A DNA stretch of 64,000 bases. It comes from Vicinamibacteria bacterium. Lineage in GTDB: Bacteria > Acidobacteriota > Vicinamibacteria > Fen-336. The notes under the pieces were generated by a model, which was not told the origin of the DNA, did no database searches, and was given only the letters and a program-made list of their open reading frames with translations. The stretch is taken from positions 16,950-80,949 of the forward strand of contig DATMML010000120.1 in assembly GCA_035570235.1 (NCBI GenBank), written 5' to 3'. The translations under genes were made by a program, and so were the position numbers. This document shows, in pieces, positions 16,711 to 26,552 of this stretch (position 1 is the first letter of the stretch; every line of letters starts with the position of its first letter).

Positions 16711-18003
16711 CTAGAGCAGCCCCTCGACCTCCTCCGGCCGCAGCTCCTTCAGGTCCCGGAGGGCGGCGATCAGGGCACGGGTGAAGAACCGGCAGTGCTC
16801 CAGCCAGGGGCCCTCCTCGCCGATGGCCGGCAACGTCGGGGCGTGAAGGAGCGCCTCCTGCTCGGGGGTGAGGGGCACGGCCGCCCCCCCCTCAACCCGA
16901 TGAGGGGGCCGACGGTCGTGACGGAAGCCGGAGACACCCGGGAAAGCAGCCTCCAGTAAATGATCGATCACGCGCACAATGCGCGACTGGTCCTGGCCGA
17001 GGAGGCGGCTGTCGGCCCGGACCGAGACCTCGGTGCCCCGCCGCGTGACCGCCACCGCGATCGCGATGGAGGTTCCTTCCACCCGCAAGAGCTCGTTCGC
17101 GATCTCCGCGATCACGTCCCGGTGCTCCTCCCGCACAAAGCCGATGGGGGCCAGCCGGACCGCCTCCGTCACCTCCTGGTTGCGGAACGCGGCCGCGCGG
17201 TAGACGTGCCACTCCGGGGGGACCCGGTAGTCGCGTAGATCGTCGAGCAGATCCTGGGTCTCCTCGTCTCGGGTGAGGAGCTCGAACATCTTGAAGTCCA
17301 CGGGCGTGGCCCCGTGCAGGAGGGCGCTGGTATCGGTGTAGATCCCGAGGGCGGCCGCGGCCCGCCCCGCCGGCCCGAGCTCGTCCAGGACCCCGAAGGC
17401 GGCCCCGATGACGGCCATGAAGGCGGACGTGGACCCGACGGGGATGCCCACGAAAGCCAGCTTGACCCGACGCACGCCCCGCGCCCGGCAGTTCTCCTCC
17501 ACCTCGGCTGGGTCGGCGTGGTGGTCGGCCACGAAGAAAACGTCGCGCACGGGGTCGACCCCACCCGTGTTGGACATGCCCAGGGGAGGCGAGGTGTCGA
17601 CCAGGCAGTGCAGCCCGCGGGGCAGCCGCCCTTGGTTGGGGTCATGCAGAGTAATGCCGCAGCGCTCCACCAGGTTGCGGTTCTGGGGATGGCCCAGGCT
17701 GCCGGTGAGGATCCGAACCTGGGTGGCGCCGAGGTGCTCGAGGATGGCCTTCAGCAGGACCGCGCTCCCCAGCGCGTCGGGGTCCCCCACCCACTGGGTG
17801 AAGATGTTGGCACCCCGCCCGCGGATCGCGGCCGCGCTGCGGCGCAGGCCCACGTAGGCGCTCTGGGCGGAGGTGAGGATGGGCAGGTTCTCCTGAGCCC
17901 TCCTCTTCCCCAGGATGGGCTGGAAGCGCGAGATCACGGCGTGGGGACCAGGCACCCGTGCCGGGCGCTGCAGGATCGGACCGTTGCGTCCGTTCTTCAT
18001 CAC
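16711..18003 (-). CDS. DHH family phosphoesterase (NrnA/RecJ-like)
   Basis: 430 residues. The DHH domain (about 85-270) has motif I as QWVGDPDALGSAVLL, motif II VDTSPP, motif III VADHHADP and a later DTSALLHGA. A DHHA1-like region lies at about 300-375 (AVAVTRRGTEVSVRAD). This layout belongs to the family of oligoribonuclease/pAp phosphatases (NrnA) and related nanoRNases. The GxPDxDxxGS motif is shortened to GDPDALGS. A roughly 80-residue N-terminal extension (ISRFQPILGKRRAQENLPIL) is outside the family core. It likely degrades short oligonucleotides or a cyclic dinucleotide product; the specific substrate is unknown. Confidence 0.8.
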   Translation of the reverse strand: MMKNGRNGPILQRPARVPGPHAVISRFQPILGKRRAQENLPILTSAQSAYVGLRRSAAAIRGRGANIFTQWVGDPDALGSAVLLKAILEHLGATQVRILTGSLGHPQNRNLVERCGITLHDPNQGRLPRGLHCLVDTSPPLGMSNTGGVDPVRDVFFVADHHADPAEVEENCRARGVRRVKLAFVGIPVGSTSAFMAVIGAAFGVLDELGPAGRAAAALGIYTDTSALLHGATPVDFKMFELLTRDEETQDLLDDLRDYRVPPEWHVYRAAAFRNQEVTEAVRLAPIGFVREEHRDVIAEIANELLRVEGTSIAIAVAVTRRGTEVSVRADSRLLGQDQSRIVRVIDHLLEAAFPGVSGFRHDRRPPHRVEGGAAVPLTPEQEALLHAPTLPAIGEEGPWLEHCRFFTRALIAALRDLKELRPEEVEGLL

Positions 18004-18030
18004 TCTCCGGCCCCCTGCGGCGGCGCGGGC

Positions 18031-20154
18031 TCAGCGGGCGGCATGGAATCCCCTCCCCTCCTTGGCCAAGTTGCTGAGCATCACCGCCGGGCGGAAGCGC
18101 TCACCGTGTGCGTTCGCCAGCCTCTCCAGCACCTCCGCCGCGAAACGGGCCCCCAGGTGGTCCAGGTACCGGAAGGGGCCGCCCAGGAAGGGAGGAAAGC
18201 CCAGGCCGAAGATGGCCCCCACGTCGCCGTCGCGGGGGGAGCGCAGGATCCCCTCCTGGAGGCAGAGCACGGCCTCGTTCAGGAAGGCAAAGACCAAACG
18301 ATCCTGGATCTCCCGGACGTCGAAGGGCCGCCGACTGGCGCCCCCCGGCAGGAGGAGGGCGTACACGGAGGCGTCCACGCGCTTCCTCTTCCCGTCGTAG
18401 GTGTAGAAGCCCCTCTGGTTCTTGCGGCCCTGGCGGCCGTCGGACAGGACCTCCCCCATCAAAGGGGGTGGAGCCATCCTCTCCCCGAACTGGCGGTGCA
18501 TGATTTTCGCCACCTTGGCGGCAACGTCGATCCCCACCTCATCGAGGAGCGCCAGGGGACCGACGGGAAAGCCGAAGGCGAGCAGGGCGCGGTCCACGTC
18601 CTCGATGGCGGCCCCCTCCTCCAAGAGGCGCGCCGCCTCGTTCAAGTAGGGGGCGAGCGCGCGGCTGGTATAGAAGCCGGGGCCGTCCCGCACCACGATC
18701 ACGTGCTTGCCCAGCCGGCGGCCGAAGGTCACGGCCACGGCGGTGGCCCAAGCGTCCGTCTCAGGGGTAACGATCACTTCCAGGAGCGGCATCTTGTGGA
18801 CGGGCGAGAAGAAGTGCATGCCCAGAACGCGGGCCGGGCGGCGGGCGCCCGCCGCGATCCGCCCGATGGGCAGGGAGGACGTGTTGCTCGCGAACACGCA
18901 CTCCGCGCCCACCACCCCCTCCGTCTCCGCCAGGACGGCGCGCTTCAGGTCCAGGTCCTCGAAGACGGCCTCTATCACGAGGTCGGCTCGCCGCAGACCC
19001 GAGTCGTCGAGGGTCGGGGAGAGCCGGTCCATCCGCTTCCCCATTTCCAGGCGGGAGAGGCCCCCCCGGACCCGCCGCTCTTCGAGGATCCCCCGCACAT
19101 AGCGCAGGCCCTTGCCCAGGGCCTCGGGAGAGGCGTCCTTTAGCCGAACCGGCACTCCCGCTTCGGCGGCAGCTCCCGCGATCCCCGCCCCCATCAGACC
19201 CGCACCCAGCACGCCGAGCTTCTTGACCTCGCGGGCCTTTGTGTCTGGGGGATAGCCCGCATCTTTCTTGATCTCCTGGGTGGCGAAGAAGACGGACACC
19301 AGGGCCCGAGAGACATCGGAGACGGCCAGGGCACCAAAGCCCTTAGCCTCGATCTTCAGCCCTTCGGCCAGCGACGTGGCGGTGCCTTGTTCGATGACCT
19401 CCAAAGCCTTCACGGGGGCCGGATAGTGTCCGCCGGTCTTTTCCTGCACCGTGGCCCGCGCCCGCCAGAAAATGTAGGGCCGGAGCAAGCGTTCGTGGAA
19501 GCGGAGACCAGAGGATCGAGGCTTTAGGCTGCCGTCGGCCAGGGCAAGGGCCGCCTTCGTGGCCACGGGCACGAGCAGCGGCAACGGCACCACCTCGTCC
19601 ACCAGGCCCGCATCGAGGGCTCGCTTGGCTTTGAGGCTCCGGCCGGTGAGGATGAGATCTAGGCTGCGGGAAAGGCCGATCAGGCGGGGCAAGCGCTGCG
19701 ACCCCCCCGCACCCGGCAGGAGTCCCAGCGTCACTTCGGGAAGGCCGATCGCGGTCTTGGGATCGTCAGAGGCCACGCGGTAGCGGCAGGCGAGCGCGGT
19801 TTCCAGGCCTCCGCCCAGACAGGAACCGTGGATAGCCGCCACCACCGGCACGGGAACGCCCTCCAGCCGATCCAGGATCGCCTGGCCCGTGCGGGAGAGC
19901 GTCTCCCCCTCGAGCGCGCTGCGGATCTCCAGGAAGTCCTTGATGTCCGCGCCCGCGATGAAGTTATCGGGCTTGCCGCTCCGGATCACGACCGCCCGTA
20001 TGGCCCGGTCCCCCTCCAGTTCGGTGAGCAGGGTCTGGAACTCCTCCAGCATGCCCTTGGAGAGGGTGTTGACCTTCTCCCCGGGAACGTCGATCGTGAC
20101 CAGGAGGACGCCGCTCGCGTCCTGCTCCCGGGTAAGGGTTCGGGCCCCGCTCAC
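18031..20154 (-). CDS. Bifunctional enoyl-CoA hydratase / 3-hydroxyacyl-CoA dehydrogenase (FadB/FadJ type)
   Basis: 707 residues, the usual length for the fused enzyme. The crotonase domain (about 1-200) has IAGADIKDF and [18 protein letters not shown], with the glutamates used for hydration. The NAD domain (about 310-490) starts [21 protein letters not shown] and has ASNTSSLPI and [15 protein letters not shown]. The C-terminal 3HCDH domains follow ([36 protein letters not shown]). It catalyses two consecutive steps of fatty acid beta-oxidation. The GTG start overlaps the stop of the upstream CoA-transferase remnant, and the thiolase gene lies just beyond, forming a FadI-FadJ-like operon. Confidence 0.95.
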   Translation of the reverse strand: MSGARTLTREQDASGVLLVTIDVPGEKVNTLSKGMLEEFQTLLTELEGDRAIRAVVIRSGKPDNFIAGADIKDFLEIRSALEGETLSRTGQAILDRLEGVPVPVVAAIHGSCLGGGLETALACRYRVASDDPKTAIGLPEVTLGLLPGAGGSQRLPRLIGLSRSLDLILTGRSLKAKRALDAGLVDEVVPLPLLVPVATKAALALADGSLKPRSSGLRFHERLLRPYIFWRARATVQEKTGGHYPAPVKALEVIEQGTATSLAEGLKIEAKGFGALAVSDVSRALVSVFFATQEIKKDAGYPPDTKAREVKKLGVLGAGLMGAGIAGAAAEAGVPVRLKDASPEALGKGLRYVRGILEERRVRGGLSRLEMGKRMDRLSPTLDDSGLRRADLVIEAVFEDLDLKRAVLAETEGVVGAECVFASNTSSLPIGRIAAGARRPARVLGMHFFSPVHKMPLLEVIVTPETDAWATAVAVTFGRRLGKHVIVVRDGPGFYTSRALAPYLNEAARLLEEGAAIEDVDRALLAFGFPVGPLALLDEVGIDVAAKVAKIMHRQFGERMAPPPLMGEVLSDGRQGRKNQRGFYTYDGKRKRVDASVYALLLPGGASRRPFDVREIQDRLVFAFLNEAVLCLQEGILRSPRDGDVGAIFGLGFPPFLGGPFRYLDHLGARFAAEVLERLANAHGERFRPAVMLSNLAKEGRGFHAAR

Positions 20155-20321
20155 GCCATCACGCCCCCCGCGCGCGTGGGGTCGCCTCGGGGCGGCTCCT
20201 CGACCTTCACCACCTCTGCACCCAGGTCGCCCAGGAGCATGGTGCAGTAGGGTCCGGGAATGTAGCGGGTCAGGTCCAGGACCCTGACGCCCTCCAGGAC
20301 AGCGACTCCGGTATCTCTCAC
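20151..20321 (-). pseudogene. N-terminal remnant of a family III CoA-transferase (CaiB/BaiF)
   Basis: A 56-residue frame whose first 50 residues ([20 protein letters not shown], then [20 protein letters not shown]) match the opening of CaiB/BaiF CoA-transferases, which are normally about 400 residues with a catalytic aspartate near residue 169. Here the frame ends after AGGVMA. It is framed by GTGA overlaps on both sides: its GTG overlaps the thiolase stop, and its own stop overlaps the FadJ-type start. It therefore looks like the product of an internal deletion that left the operon's junctions intact. It could be translated but cannot be an active transferase; an assembly deletion is also possible. 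Confidence 0.65.
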
Positions 20322-21589
20322 CTTTCTAGGACCATCGCGAAGCCCATTCCTCCTTGTGCGCAGACCGACAGCAGGCCGAATTTCCCGTGGCGCCGCGCGA
20401 GCTCGTTGGCAAGCGTGGTCGTGATTCGCGCCCCGGTGGCGCCGAAGGGGTGGCCGAGGGCAATCGAGCTCCCGCACACGTTGAGCCGCTCGCGGTCTAC
20501 CCGTCCCACCGGAGCCGACCGTCCCAGCTTGTCACGGGCCCAGGTCTCCGACTCGAGGGCCTGGATGTTGGAAGCCACTTGGGCCGCGAAGGCCTCGTGC
20601 ATCTCAATGAGGTCCATGTCGGAGAGTTGCAGGCCCGCTCGCTCCAAGGCCTTGGGAATGGCTAGGGCGGGGCCCATCAGGAGCTGGCCACCCGGATCCA
20701 CCGCCGCCACCGCCCAGGAGCGGATGAAGGCCAAGGGCGTGTAGCCCTCCGCCTTGGCCTTGGCCTCCAACATAAGGAGGACGACCGCTGCCCCGTCCGT
20801 CAGGGGCGAGGAGTTCCCGGCCGTGACCGTCCCGTACTTACGGTCGAAGACGGGGGGAAGCGCGGCCAGGGCGTCGAGCGAGGTGTCGGGTCGCAGGAGG
20901 TTATCGGCGGTTACGACCACGTCGTAACGCGGGGGGACGAACACCGCGCAAGTCTCGGCCGGAAGCCGCCCGTCCGTGGTGGCGGCGGCGGCGTTCTTGT
21001 GGCTCAGGTAGGCGATGAGATCCTGCTCCTGGCGGCTGATCCCGTTCTCACGTGCCATCTTCTCGGCGGACTGGCCCATGGTCAGGCCAGTGGAGGGCTC
21101 GGCGATGGCCGGGGTCTCGGGCCGGAGGTCGCGGGGGCGGACCTTGGCGAAGACCCGGAGCTTGGCGGCCAAACCCCGCGCGCGCGAGGCCTCGATCAGG
21201 GCCTTGCTATGGAGGATGGGAACATCCGAGAGACTCTCGGCCCCCCCCGCGATGCCGGCCTCGGCATGCCCAGCCAGGATCGCGCTCGTGACGTCCACTA
21301 TGGCTTGGTTGGCGGAGGCGCAGGCGCGGTTCACGCTGTGGGCGGGCACCCCTGGCGGCAAGCCCGTTCCAAGCGCCACCTCGCGCCCAAGGTTGGGGGC
21401 TTTAACCGAGGGGATCACCTGACCCATGACGACGGTGTCGATCCACGCCGGATCAACCTCCGTCCGCTCCAAGAGCTCGCGCAGGCAGGCCTTGCCCAGG
21501 TCTACCGCCGTGAGCTCGCGGTAGGCGGTGCCGGCCTTGGCAAACGGCGTTCGGCAGCCGGCCACAACGGCTACGCGACCGTCATTCAT
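20318..21589 (-). CDS. Acetyl-CoA acyltransferase (thiolase, FadI/FadA type)
   Basis: 423 residues from the ATG at 21589. The active-site cysteine is in [12 protein letters not shown] (around residue 92), the second block is [20 protein letters not shown] with the histidine, and the third is [18 protein letters not shown] with the acid/base cysteine. It catalyses the last, thiolytic step of beta-oxidation or its reverse. It heads a minus-strand operon with the CoA-transferase remnant and the FadB/FadJ-type enzyme. I saw no clear promoter in the 50 bases upstream. Confidence 0.93.
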   Translation of the reverse strand: MNDGRVAVVAGCRTPFAKAGTAYRELTAVDLGKACLRELLERTEVDPAWIDTVVMGQVIPSVKAPNLGREVALGTGLPPGVPAHSVNRACASANQAIVDVTSAILAGHAEAGIAGGAESLSDVPILHSKALIEASRARGLAAKLRVFAKVRPRDLRPETPAIAEPSTGLTMGQSAEKMARENGISRQEQDLIAYLSHKNAAAATTDGRLPAETCAVFVPPRYDVVVTADNLLRPDTSLDALAALPPVFDRKYGTVTAGNSSPLTDGAAVVLLMLEAKAKAEGYTPLAFIRSWAVAAVDPGGQLLMGPALAIPKALERAGLQLSDMDLIEMHEAFAAQVASNIQALESETWARDKLGRSAPVGRVDRERLNVCGSSIALGHPFGATGARITTTLANELARRHGKFGLLSVCAQGGMGFAMVLER

Positions 21590-21963
21590 GGTTCATGCTG
21601 GAGCACGGTCGGAGTCGGCGTCCTGAATGTGCCGTTCACGCTTCCCGCGGCGTCCGCCAAACTTCGGCGGGGGTCTCGACGCTCCACGTGCCTTACTTCC
21701 GGCCCTCCTGGCCGTAGCGCCCGTCATGTGGGCGAGTCAGGATGCCACGGTACCACGAACCGACGCCGAGGCAGGTCCGATAGCCTTGGGTAGCCTCTGC
21801 TGGTCCCAACCGGCTGCCGGGGGTCGCGCTCGGTCAAGCGCTCCAAGGGTCCCCTCGACTCCTCGGGCGACCGGGCCGGGAGTGGGCCCCGGGGGCCGCG
21901 ACGCGAGGGGGGATCTTAGCGCACCAAGCCCTCTCCCACCACAGAGCCGGGGTCCGGATGGGG

Positions 21964-21992
21964 TTGACAAGGGGCCCCTTGAGGAATACTGT
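21964..21992 (+). promoter_or_regulatory. Sigma-70 type promoter of a small RNA unit
   Basis: TTGACA at 21964-21969, a 17-base spacer and TACTGT at 21987-21992. The -35 is a perfect consensus and the -10 matches four of six bases. It is one of only two strong -35/-10 pairs noticed in the window. Start of transcription is expected near 22000. Confidence 0.65.
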
Positions 21993-22003
21993 ACTCTTTA
22001 GTC

Positions 22004-22102
22004 ATGATGATCGCATCCCACTCCGGTTGGCTCGGCGCCCGCGACTGTTGTTGTCGCCTGTGGCTCAGGGCCATCGGTGTGACCGGGGAACGGCGCAACT
22101 AG
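22004..22102 (+). CDS. Possible 32-residue peptide within the small RNA unit
   Basis: Tandem ATGs at 22004 and 22007 open a frame of 32 residues, with no Shine-Dalgarno and only about four bases of leader, so translation would have to be leaderless. The peptide includes three consecutive cysteines encoded by three TGT codons followed by basic and aromatic residues (DCCCRLWLRAIG). It may be a leader peptide or simply a chance frame across a structured RNA. There is no similarity I recognise. Confidence 0.25.
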   Translation: MMIASHSGWLGARDCCCRLWLRAIGVTGERRN

Positions 22103-22127
22103 CTCATAACACCCCGGACCGATCCGC

Positions 22128-22159
22128 AGGCCCTTCGAGTCAGCCTCGAAGGGCTTTTT
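22128..22159 (+). terminator. Intrinsic terminator
   Basis: GCCCTTCGAG (22130-22139) and CTCGAAGGGC (22145-22154) form a perfect 10-bp stem with a 5-base loop, followed by TTTTT (22155-22159). It ends the transcript from the promoter at 21964. Confidence 0.85.
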
Positions 22160-22315
22160 CATTCTGGGCCGTTTGGCGAGGCCCGAGGAGGTGCGCCAGG
22201 GAAGAGACAAGTGGACAGAGCATTCAAGGAGGCCGATCCGTGCGGCGGACGGCCTCCATTTTCCTTCCCGTTCGGCTTCCTTCCGCCGTTGGGCTGCGTG
22301 CTACTATTCCGATAC

Positions 22316-22392
22316 GCGCCCGTAGCTCAATCGGATAGAGCGCTTGGCTTCGAACCAAGAGGTACCGTGTTCGAATCACGGCGGGCGCGCCA
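22316..22392 (+). tRNA. tRNA-Arg (anticodon TCG)
   Basis: 77 bases with acceptor arms GCGCCCG/CGGGCGC, discriminator G and encoded CCA. D-stem GCTC/GAGC, anticodon stem CTTGG/CCAAG with loop CTTCGAA giving anticodon TCG (reads CGA), and T-arm CCGTG-TTCGAAT-CACGG. All arms pair perfectly. A TACTAT -10-like element lies immediately upstream. Confidence 0.97.
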
Positions 22393-22480
22393 CGAACCCC
22401 CCCCTACCCCCTGGTCGACTTCGAAGAGAACAAGGGGCTCACCGCGAACCGCTTCCGACAGAAGTGCGCAAGCGAGAAGG

Positions 22481-24208
22481 CTAGTTCAGTGGCCGGTTGC
22501 AGGCCAAGACCCGGCCACCGGCGCTCATGACCACGTGCACTGGGCTGAGCCCGAGCCCTGAAAGGCGCTCCTCGGGGGCGAGCACACAGTAGCGCTCCCC
22601 GCTCTTCCATCCCCCCTCAAGGTCAGGGAGGGAGAGCAGGAGGCGGGGCGCATCCGGGTAGCGGAGCCCGTCCTCCAGCGTTGGCGCCGAGCCTTCAACG
22701 ATTTGCAGAGGCAGCGGTTGATAGAAGTTCATGGAGTTGGCGGTCTCGTAGTCTCCGTCTACGACAACGTGATCCCCGAGGCGGCAGATCTTCCCCACCC
22801 CTAGCCCGAAACGCTTCGAGGACACCACGTCCTCGCAGATGCCCAGGCTCAGGTGGGCCAGATATCCGAAAGCGAGCATCCCCCCCGCGAGGGCAAGGAT
22901 CGATCGGACCCCCTCTCCGCGCGACGCGTACCACCAGGCTCCCATCAGCGCGAAGCCGAGGAGAGCGGCCGTGGCCGCGGCGGGAGTCAGGAGCTGAGCC
23001 ACCACCGGTCCCGGCAGGCCGAGGAGAGGCCCGAAGTCCGTGGCCCACGCATGCAAGGGAGGGGATCGCGGGGCGCTCACCCCAATGCCCCTCCCTCCGA
23101 TCCCGAAGGCGAGGGCTGCCCCCACCAGGACGAGAAGCAGACCGAGCACGCCCAGCGCCCGGAAGACCCAAGCTCGGCGGGCCTCCCCTTCCGGGTCCGA
23201 CAGGCTGATCGCGATCAGGAGGGCGAGGGGGGGGAGAAGGGGGAAGGCATAGTGCTCGAGTCTCGCGGACAGGCTGAAGAACGCGAGCGTGACTCCCGTC
23301 CAGACGAGGCCAAGCCGGGCGACCGCCCTTCTTCCCGGGTCATCTGTGCTGCCCGGCCGAGGGCGGAAGGCCAGGGTGGCTAGAAATGGGGTCCAGGGAA
23401 AAAGCCAGACCGGTATCAGGGCCAGGAACAAGGGAAGAGACACGGACTCAAAGTCCAAGGGTTCTCTGCGGTTGAAGAACCGCAGGACCTGCTCGTTTAG
23501 GAAGTAGTGGCGGAGGAATCCCGGATTCTCAAGGGAAGCCGCGACATGCCAGGGGGCGGCGAGGAGGACGAAGAGAGCTCCCCCGCCGAGGGCGGGCCCG
23601 ATGCGCAAGCGCGGACCCGCGCGGGCGAGAAGCATGTAGGTGAGCGGGATCGCTGAGGAGATGAAGACGGCAACCAACCCCTTCGAGAGCAGGCCACCCG
23701 CGAGGGCCGCGGAGAAGACGAGGACGCGGAAAGTGGGACGCTCTGGATCCAGATACCACCGCAGGAACGCATCCATCGCCAACACCTGGAAAAAGACCAT
23801 GGCGCTGTCGTGCAGCGTCTCGCGCGTGAAGAGATAGGTGCCCGTACTGAAGGCGAAGGCTAGGCCCGCCCCGAGCCCCGCCAACTCGCCGGCCAGGGAG
23901 GCTGCCATCCGAGTCAGGAGCCACGTGGTCGCGATCACGAAAAGGGCCGGGGGAAGGTGGGCCGCGAACTCGGTCGCGCCCAGCACGCGGTAGGTGGAGG
24001 CTAGGATCCAATAGAGGAGAGGGGGCTTGTCGAGGAAGCGTACTCCGTTGACGTAAGGGGCGACCCAGTCATGGCGTGCCAGCATGCCCTGGGCCGCGTG
24101 GACGTAGAGCGCCTCGTCGACGTCCAGGACCGCGCGCCCTCCGGCGCAAGGCAGATAGAGCACGGCCGCGAGCAGAACGGGGGCCAGGAGCATGAGTCGG
24201 CTCTTCAC
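22481..24208 (-). CDS. ArnT-like glycosyltransferase family 39 membrane protein
   Basis: 575 residues with a dozen or so hydrophobic segments. The first periplasmic loop has AVLDVDEALYVHAAQGML, whose aspartate/glutamate pair is the signature of the GT-C fold of protein mannosyltransferases and ArnT. A DKPPLLYWILA motif follows at about residue 60. A soluble C-terminal domain of about 130 residues is present (CRLGDHVVVDGDYETANSMN). It should transfer a sugar from a polyprenyl-phosphate donor to lipid A, protein or another envelope acceptor. It stands alone, with the tRNA gene on one side and a long intergenic region on the other. Confidence 0.88.
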   Translation of the reverse strand: MKSRLMLLAPVLLAAVLYLPCAGGRAVLDVDEALYVHAAQGMLARHDWVAPYVNGVRFLDKPPLLYWILASTYRVLGATEFAAHLPPALFVIATTWLLTRMAASLAGELAGLGAGLAFAFSTGTYLFTRETLHDSAMVFFQVLAMDAFLRWYLDPERPTFRVLVFSAALAGGLLSKGLVAVFISSAIPLTYMLLARAGPRLRIGPALGGGALFVLLAAPWHVAASLENPGFLRHYFLNEQVLRFFNRREPLDFESVSLPLFLALIPVWLFPWTPFLATLAFRPRPGSTDDPGRRAVARLGLVWTGVTLAFFSLSARLEHYAFPLLPPLALLIAISLSDPEGEARRAWVFRALGVLGLLLVLVGAALAFGIGGRGIGVSAPRSPPLHAWATDFGPLLGLPGPVVAQLLTPAAATAALLGFALMGAWWYASRGEGVRSILALAGGMLAFGYLAHLSLGICEDVVSSKRFGLGVGKICRLGDHVVVDGDYETANSMNFYQPLPLQIVEGSAPTLEDGLRYPDAPRLLLSLPDLEGGWKSGERYCVLAPEERLSGLGLSPVHVVMSAGGRVLACNRPLN

Positions 24209-24803
24209 GACGACGTATTGTCCGGTAGGAAGCCGGAGTGCTCAAGCGCGAGCCGCGTGCCGCCGGATGGCGTCGATGGGAGCGTCAAGGAGGCGCCTGT
24301 GGAGATCGATGCCCAGCACCTAGCAATGCCACCACCCGGTTAATCGCGGGTGCATCCGCCAAACGGAGGGTCCCGGACGCGGACAACTGGCGGATCGCCG
24401 GGCGCGGTCCGGTCGGATCCACGGAGGGCGCTTGCAACCTAGAGCACCCATTGCGCCTCGCTCGAAGACCCGGCACGGCGCCCGAACCGGCCGCAGCGGG
24501 GGCGGGAGCGCTCGACCGAGAGGACTCGTTTCACTAGTATGAAAGGATGGGGGCGTAAGCCGCGGCCCGCATGGGTGACTCCGATGGATGGCCGGACAAT
24601 GAGCTCTTGATGACGGTCGCGGACGAGCCCTCCGCCTTTCCCCCGGACCAGGTCTCTTCCAGGACTCGTCTCCGAGGCAGGCCACGCCCGCATCCCTCAC
24701 ACCGCTCACCCGTCAGCGACCTCGACCCGTCGGGGCGACCGGGAATAAAGAGCGAACCGGGGCCCGGGGAGACTGGGCTCGGACGACCGCCCATGGATTC
24801 TTG
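24209..24803. other. Intergenic region between divergent glycosyltransferase and kinase genes
   Basis: About 600 bases with no believable coding frame. A possible plus-strand promoter is TCGACC (24512-24517), a 17-base spacer and TAGTAT (24535-24540), about 260 bases before the kinase start. I see nothing else of note. Confidence 0.3.
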
Positions 24804-26396
24804 ATGCTGCTCTGCCCCTCTTGCCAGGCGGAGAATGACGACGTAGCCCAGGTCTGCTTCACCTGCCGCACGATCCTCTCCGCCGTCACCCGGGGCACGG
24901 TTATCGGAAGCCGCTACGAGATCCTGAGCCCCCTCGGCAAGGGGGGGATGGGGGCCGTGTACAAAGCTCGCGACCGCGTCCTCGATGAGGTGGTCGCCCT
25001 TAAGCTCCTGCGCGCTGACGTCGCCGGTTCTTCCGAGATGGCCGAACGCTTCCGATCGGAGATCCGGCTCGCTCGTCGGGTGAGCCACTGGAACGTTTGC
25101 CGAATCCATGAGTACGGCGCGGACGGTCCCCTCCAATACATCTCGATGGAGCTCGTGGAGGGGACCCACCTCAAGGCGTTGTTGGAGGGAGGCCCGCTGC
25201 CCACGGCGCAAGCCTTCGACGTCGCGCTTCAGATAGCCGACGGACTCCAAGCGATCCATAAGTCCGGCATCGTCCACCGGGACCTGAAGCCCCTGAACAT
25301 CATGGTCGATGCCCACGGTGTTGTTCGCATCATGGACTTCGGTATCGCCAAACGGCTGTTCCGTGAGGGCGCCTCGGAGCCGCGGGCCTCGAGCTACGTG
25401 ATGGGGACGCCCGAGTACATGAGCCCCGAGCAGGCCCGCGGTCAGAAGGTCGACTTCCGCAGCGACGTCTACGCCCTGGGGGTCGTGGTATACGAAACTT
25501 TCACCGGGCGCGTCCCGTTCCGCAGCGACGCACCCGTGGGAACCCTGCTCATGCACCTCGAGAGCGTGCCTCCCCTCGAGGGAACCGAGGCCGCTGCGAT
25601 CCCAGGGCCGCTGGTCCCCGTGCTTCGCAAGGCCCTCTCCAAAGAACCCTCGGAGCGGTACGCCTCTGCGGCCGAGCTTGCGGGGGCCCTGAATTCCGCA
25701 CGCGACGCGATCGTCGGCCCCCCCGCCGCGGCCGCGACGGCGCGCCCTGCTCACCGGCCGCGGCGGATACGGCTCCCCATGCTCCTGGGCGGGCTCGCCT
25801 TCCTGGGAATAGGGGCGATCGTCGTGGCGTTGCGCACCCATCCGCCCGGGGAGCCGGGTCCGCTCGAAACGCCGCTACCCGCGACTCCGCCACCGACGCG
25901 CGCCGCACCCGCCTCGACGCCACCGATGCCCACGGAGCGGACGAAGCCATCGACCGAAGCAGGGCTCCGCCGCTCTGGACCCCCGCCCTCGCCGTCGCCC
26001 CCCGCCGCACCAGCGGGTGAGGGACCGTCGCCCGTCCCGGCAACGCCCACCCCCCAGCCACCGGCGACGTCCGGGCCGGAGACGTCATCCCCACCTTCCG
26101 CGACGCCGGCTCCGGCATCCGCCCCATCCGAGGCGCCCGATCCGTCCCCGGCCCCTGTCGCTGATGTGCGAGGTGGGCTGCTTGTCGTCGTGAGCCCTTG
26201 GGCGTCGGTCAGCGTCGACGGGCGTGCGCTGGGGGACACCCCGCTGGGCCGGATCCAGCTCGATGCTGGTCGCCATGACGTCCTTCTCGTGCACCCCCAC
26301 TTCGAGCCCTTCCATCGCCGGGTCACGGTCCGTCCCCGCGAGACCCTCCGCCTGGTCGTGGATCTCGACATCGAGGGCGTCCGTCGCCCGCGCTAG
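24804..26396 (+). CDS. Ser/Thr protein kinase with N-terminal zinc ribbon and C-terminal PEGA domain
   Basis: 530 residues from the ATG at 24804. It opens with a zinc-ribbon pair, CPSC and CFTC, in the first 20 residues. The kinase domain (about 35-300) has GKGGMGAVYKA, the lysine in VALKLL, HRDLKPLN, IMDFGIAKR and MSPEQARG. A membrane segment (PMLLGGLAFLGIGAIVVAL) lies near residue 325. A 110-residue proline/serine/threonine-rich linker and one PEGA unit follow (GLLVVVSPWASVSVDGRALG). The PEGA domain would lie in the periplasm. The gene at 26553, a secreted TPR-like protein, follows on the same strand. Confidence 0.92.
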   Translation: MLLCPSCQAENDDVAQVCFTCRTILSAVTRGTVIGSRYEILSPLGKGGMGAVYKARDRVLDEVVALKLLRADVAGSSEMAERFRSEIRLARRVSHWNVCRIHEYGADGPLQYISMELVEGTHLKALLEGGPLPTAQAFDVALQIADGLQAIHKSGIVHRDLKPLNIMVDAHGVVRIMDFGIAKRLFREGASEPRASSYVMGTPEYMSPEQARGQKVDFRSDVYALGVVVYETFTGRVPFRSDAPVGTLLMHLESVPPLEGTEAAAIPGPLVPVLRKALSKEPSERYASAAELAGALNSARDAIVGPPAAAATARPAHRPRRIRLPMLLGGLAFLGIGAIVVALRTHPPGEPGPLETPLPATPPPTRAAPASTPPMPTERTKPSTEAGLRRSGPPPSPSPPAAPAGEGPSPVPATPTPQPPATSGPETSSPPSATPAPASAPSEAPDPSPAPVADVRGGLLVVVSPWASVSVDGRALGDTPLGRIQLDAGRHDVLLVHPHFEPFHRRVTVRPRETLRLVVDLDIEGVRRPR

Positions 26397-26552
26397 CCCC
26401 GCTGCCAAGGTCACGACGCCGCCGTTGCATCGTGACGGTTGTCTTCCGTAAGGACGAACCTCAGAGTCTCTCGCCGGCTCACCGCTAGAGGCAGCCCCCG
26501 CCTTGTCTTGGGGGCCACATTCAGGGTAGCTTTCCCGGTCGGAGAGCGACCG

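Larger units (their letters stand above)
22000..22159 (+). ncRNA. Candidate structured small RNA, about 160 nt
   Basis: The segment runs from the predicted start of the promoter at 21964 to an intrinsic terminator. It can fold into a 5-bp hairpin (GCGAC 22041-22045 with GTCGC 22053-22057). A second, 12-bp helix follows: ATCGGT 22073-22078 plus CCGGGG 22083-22088, with a 4-base bulge between them, pairing with CCCCGGACCGAT 22112-22123 around a 23-base loop. The terminator stem comes last. I could not match it to 4.5S, 6S, tmRNA or a riboswitch class. A 32-codon frame (22004-22102) runs through it. Confidence 0.45.
21590..22315. other. Long intergenic region containing a small transcription unit
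   Basis: About 720 bases between the thiolase start and tRNA-Arg. The first ~370 bases hold nothing I recognise. From 21964 there is a strong sigma-70 type promoter, a 32-codon frame, two RNA hairpins and a perfect terminator, annotated separately. A TACTAT -10-like box at 22302-22307 is nine bases before the tRNA. Confidence 0.4.

Noticed and set aside
17314..19143. A 609-codon open frame on the plus strand
   Set aside because: It is the shadow of the DHH phosphoesterase and FadB/FadJ-type genes, rich in R, G, H and P with no motif.
22090..22155. tRNA- or tmRNA-like stretch (GCTCATAAC..., TTCGAGTC...)
   Set aside because: The pieces do not form a cloverleaf or acceptor stem; they fit instead into the 12-bp helix and terminator of the small RNA unit.
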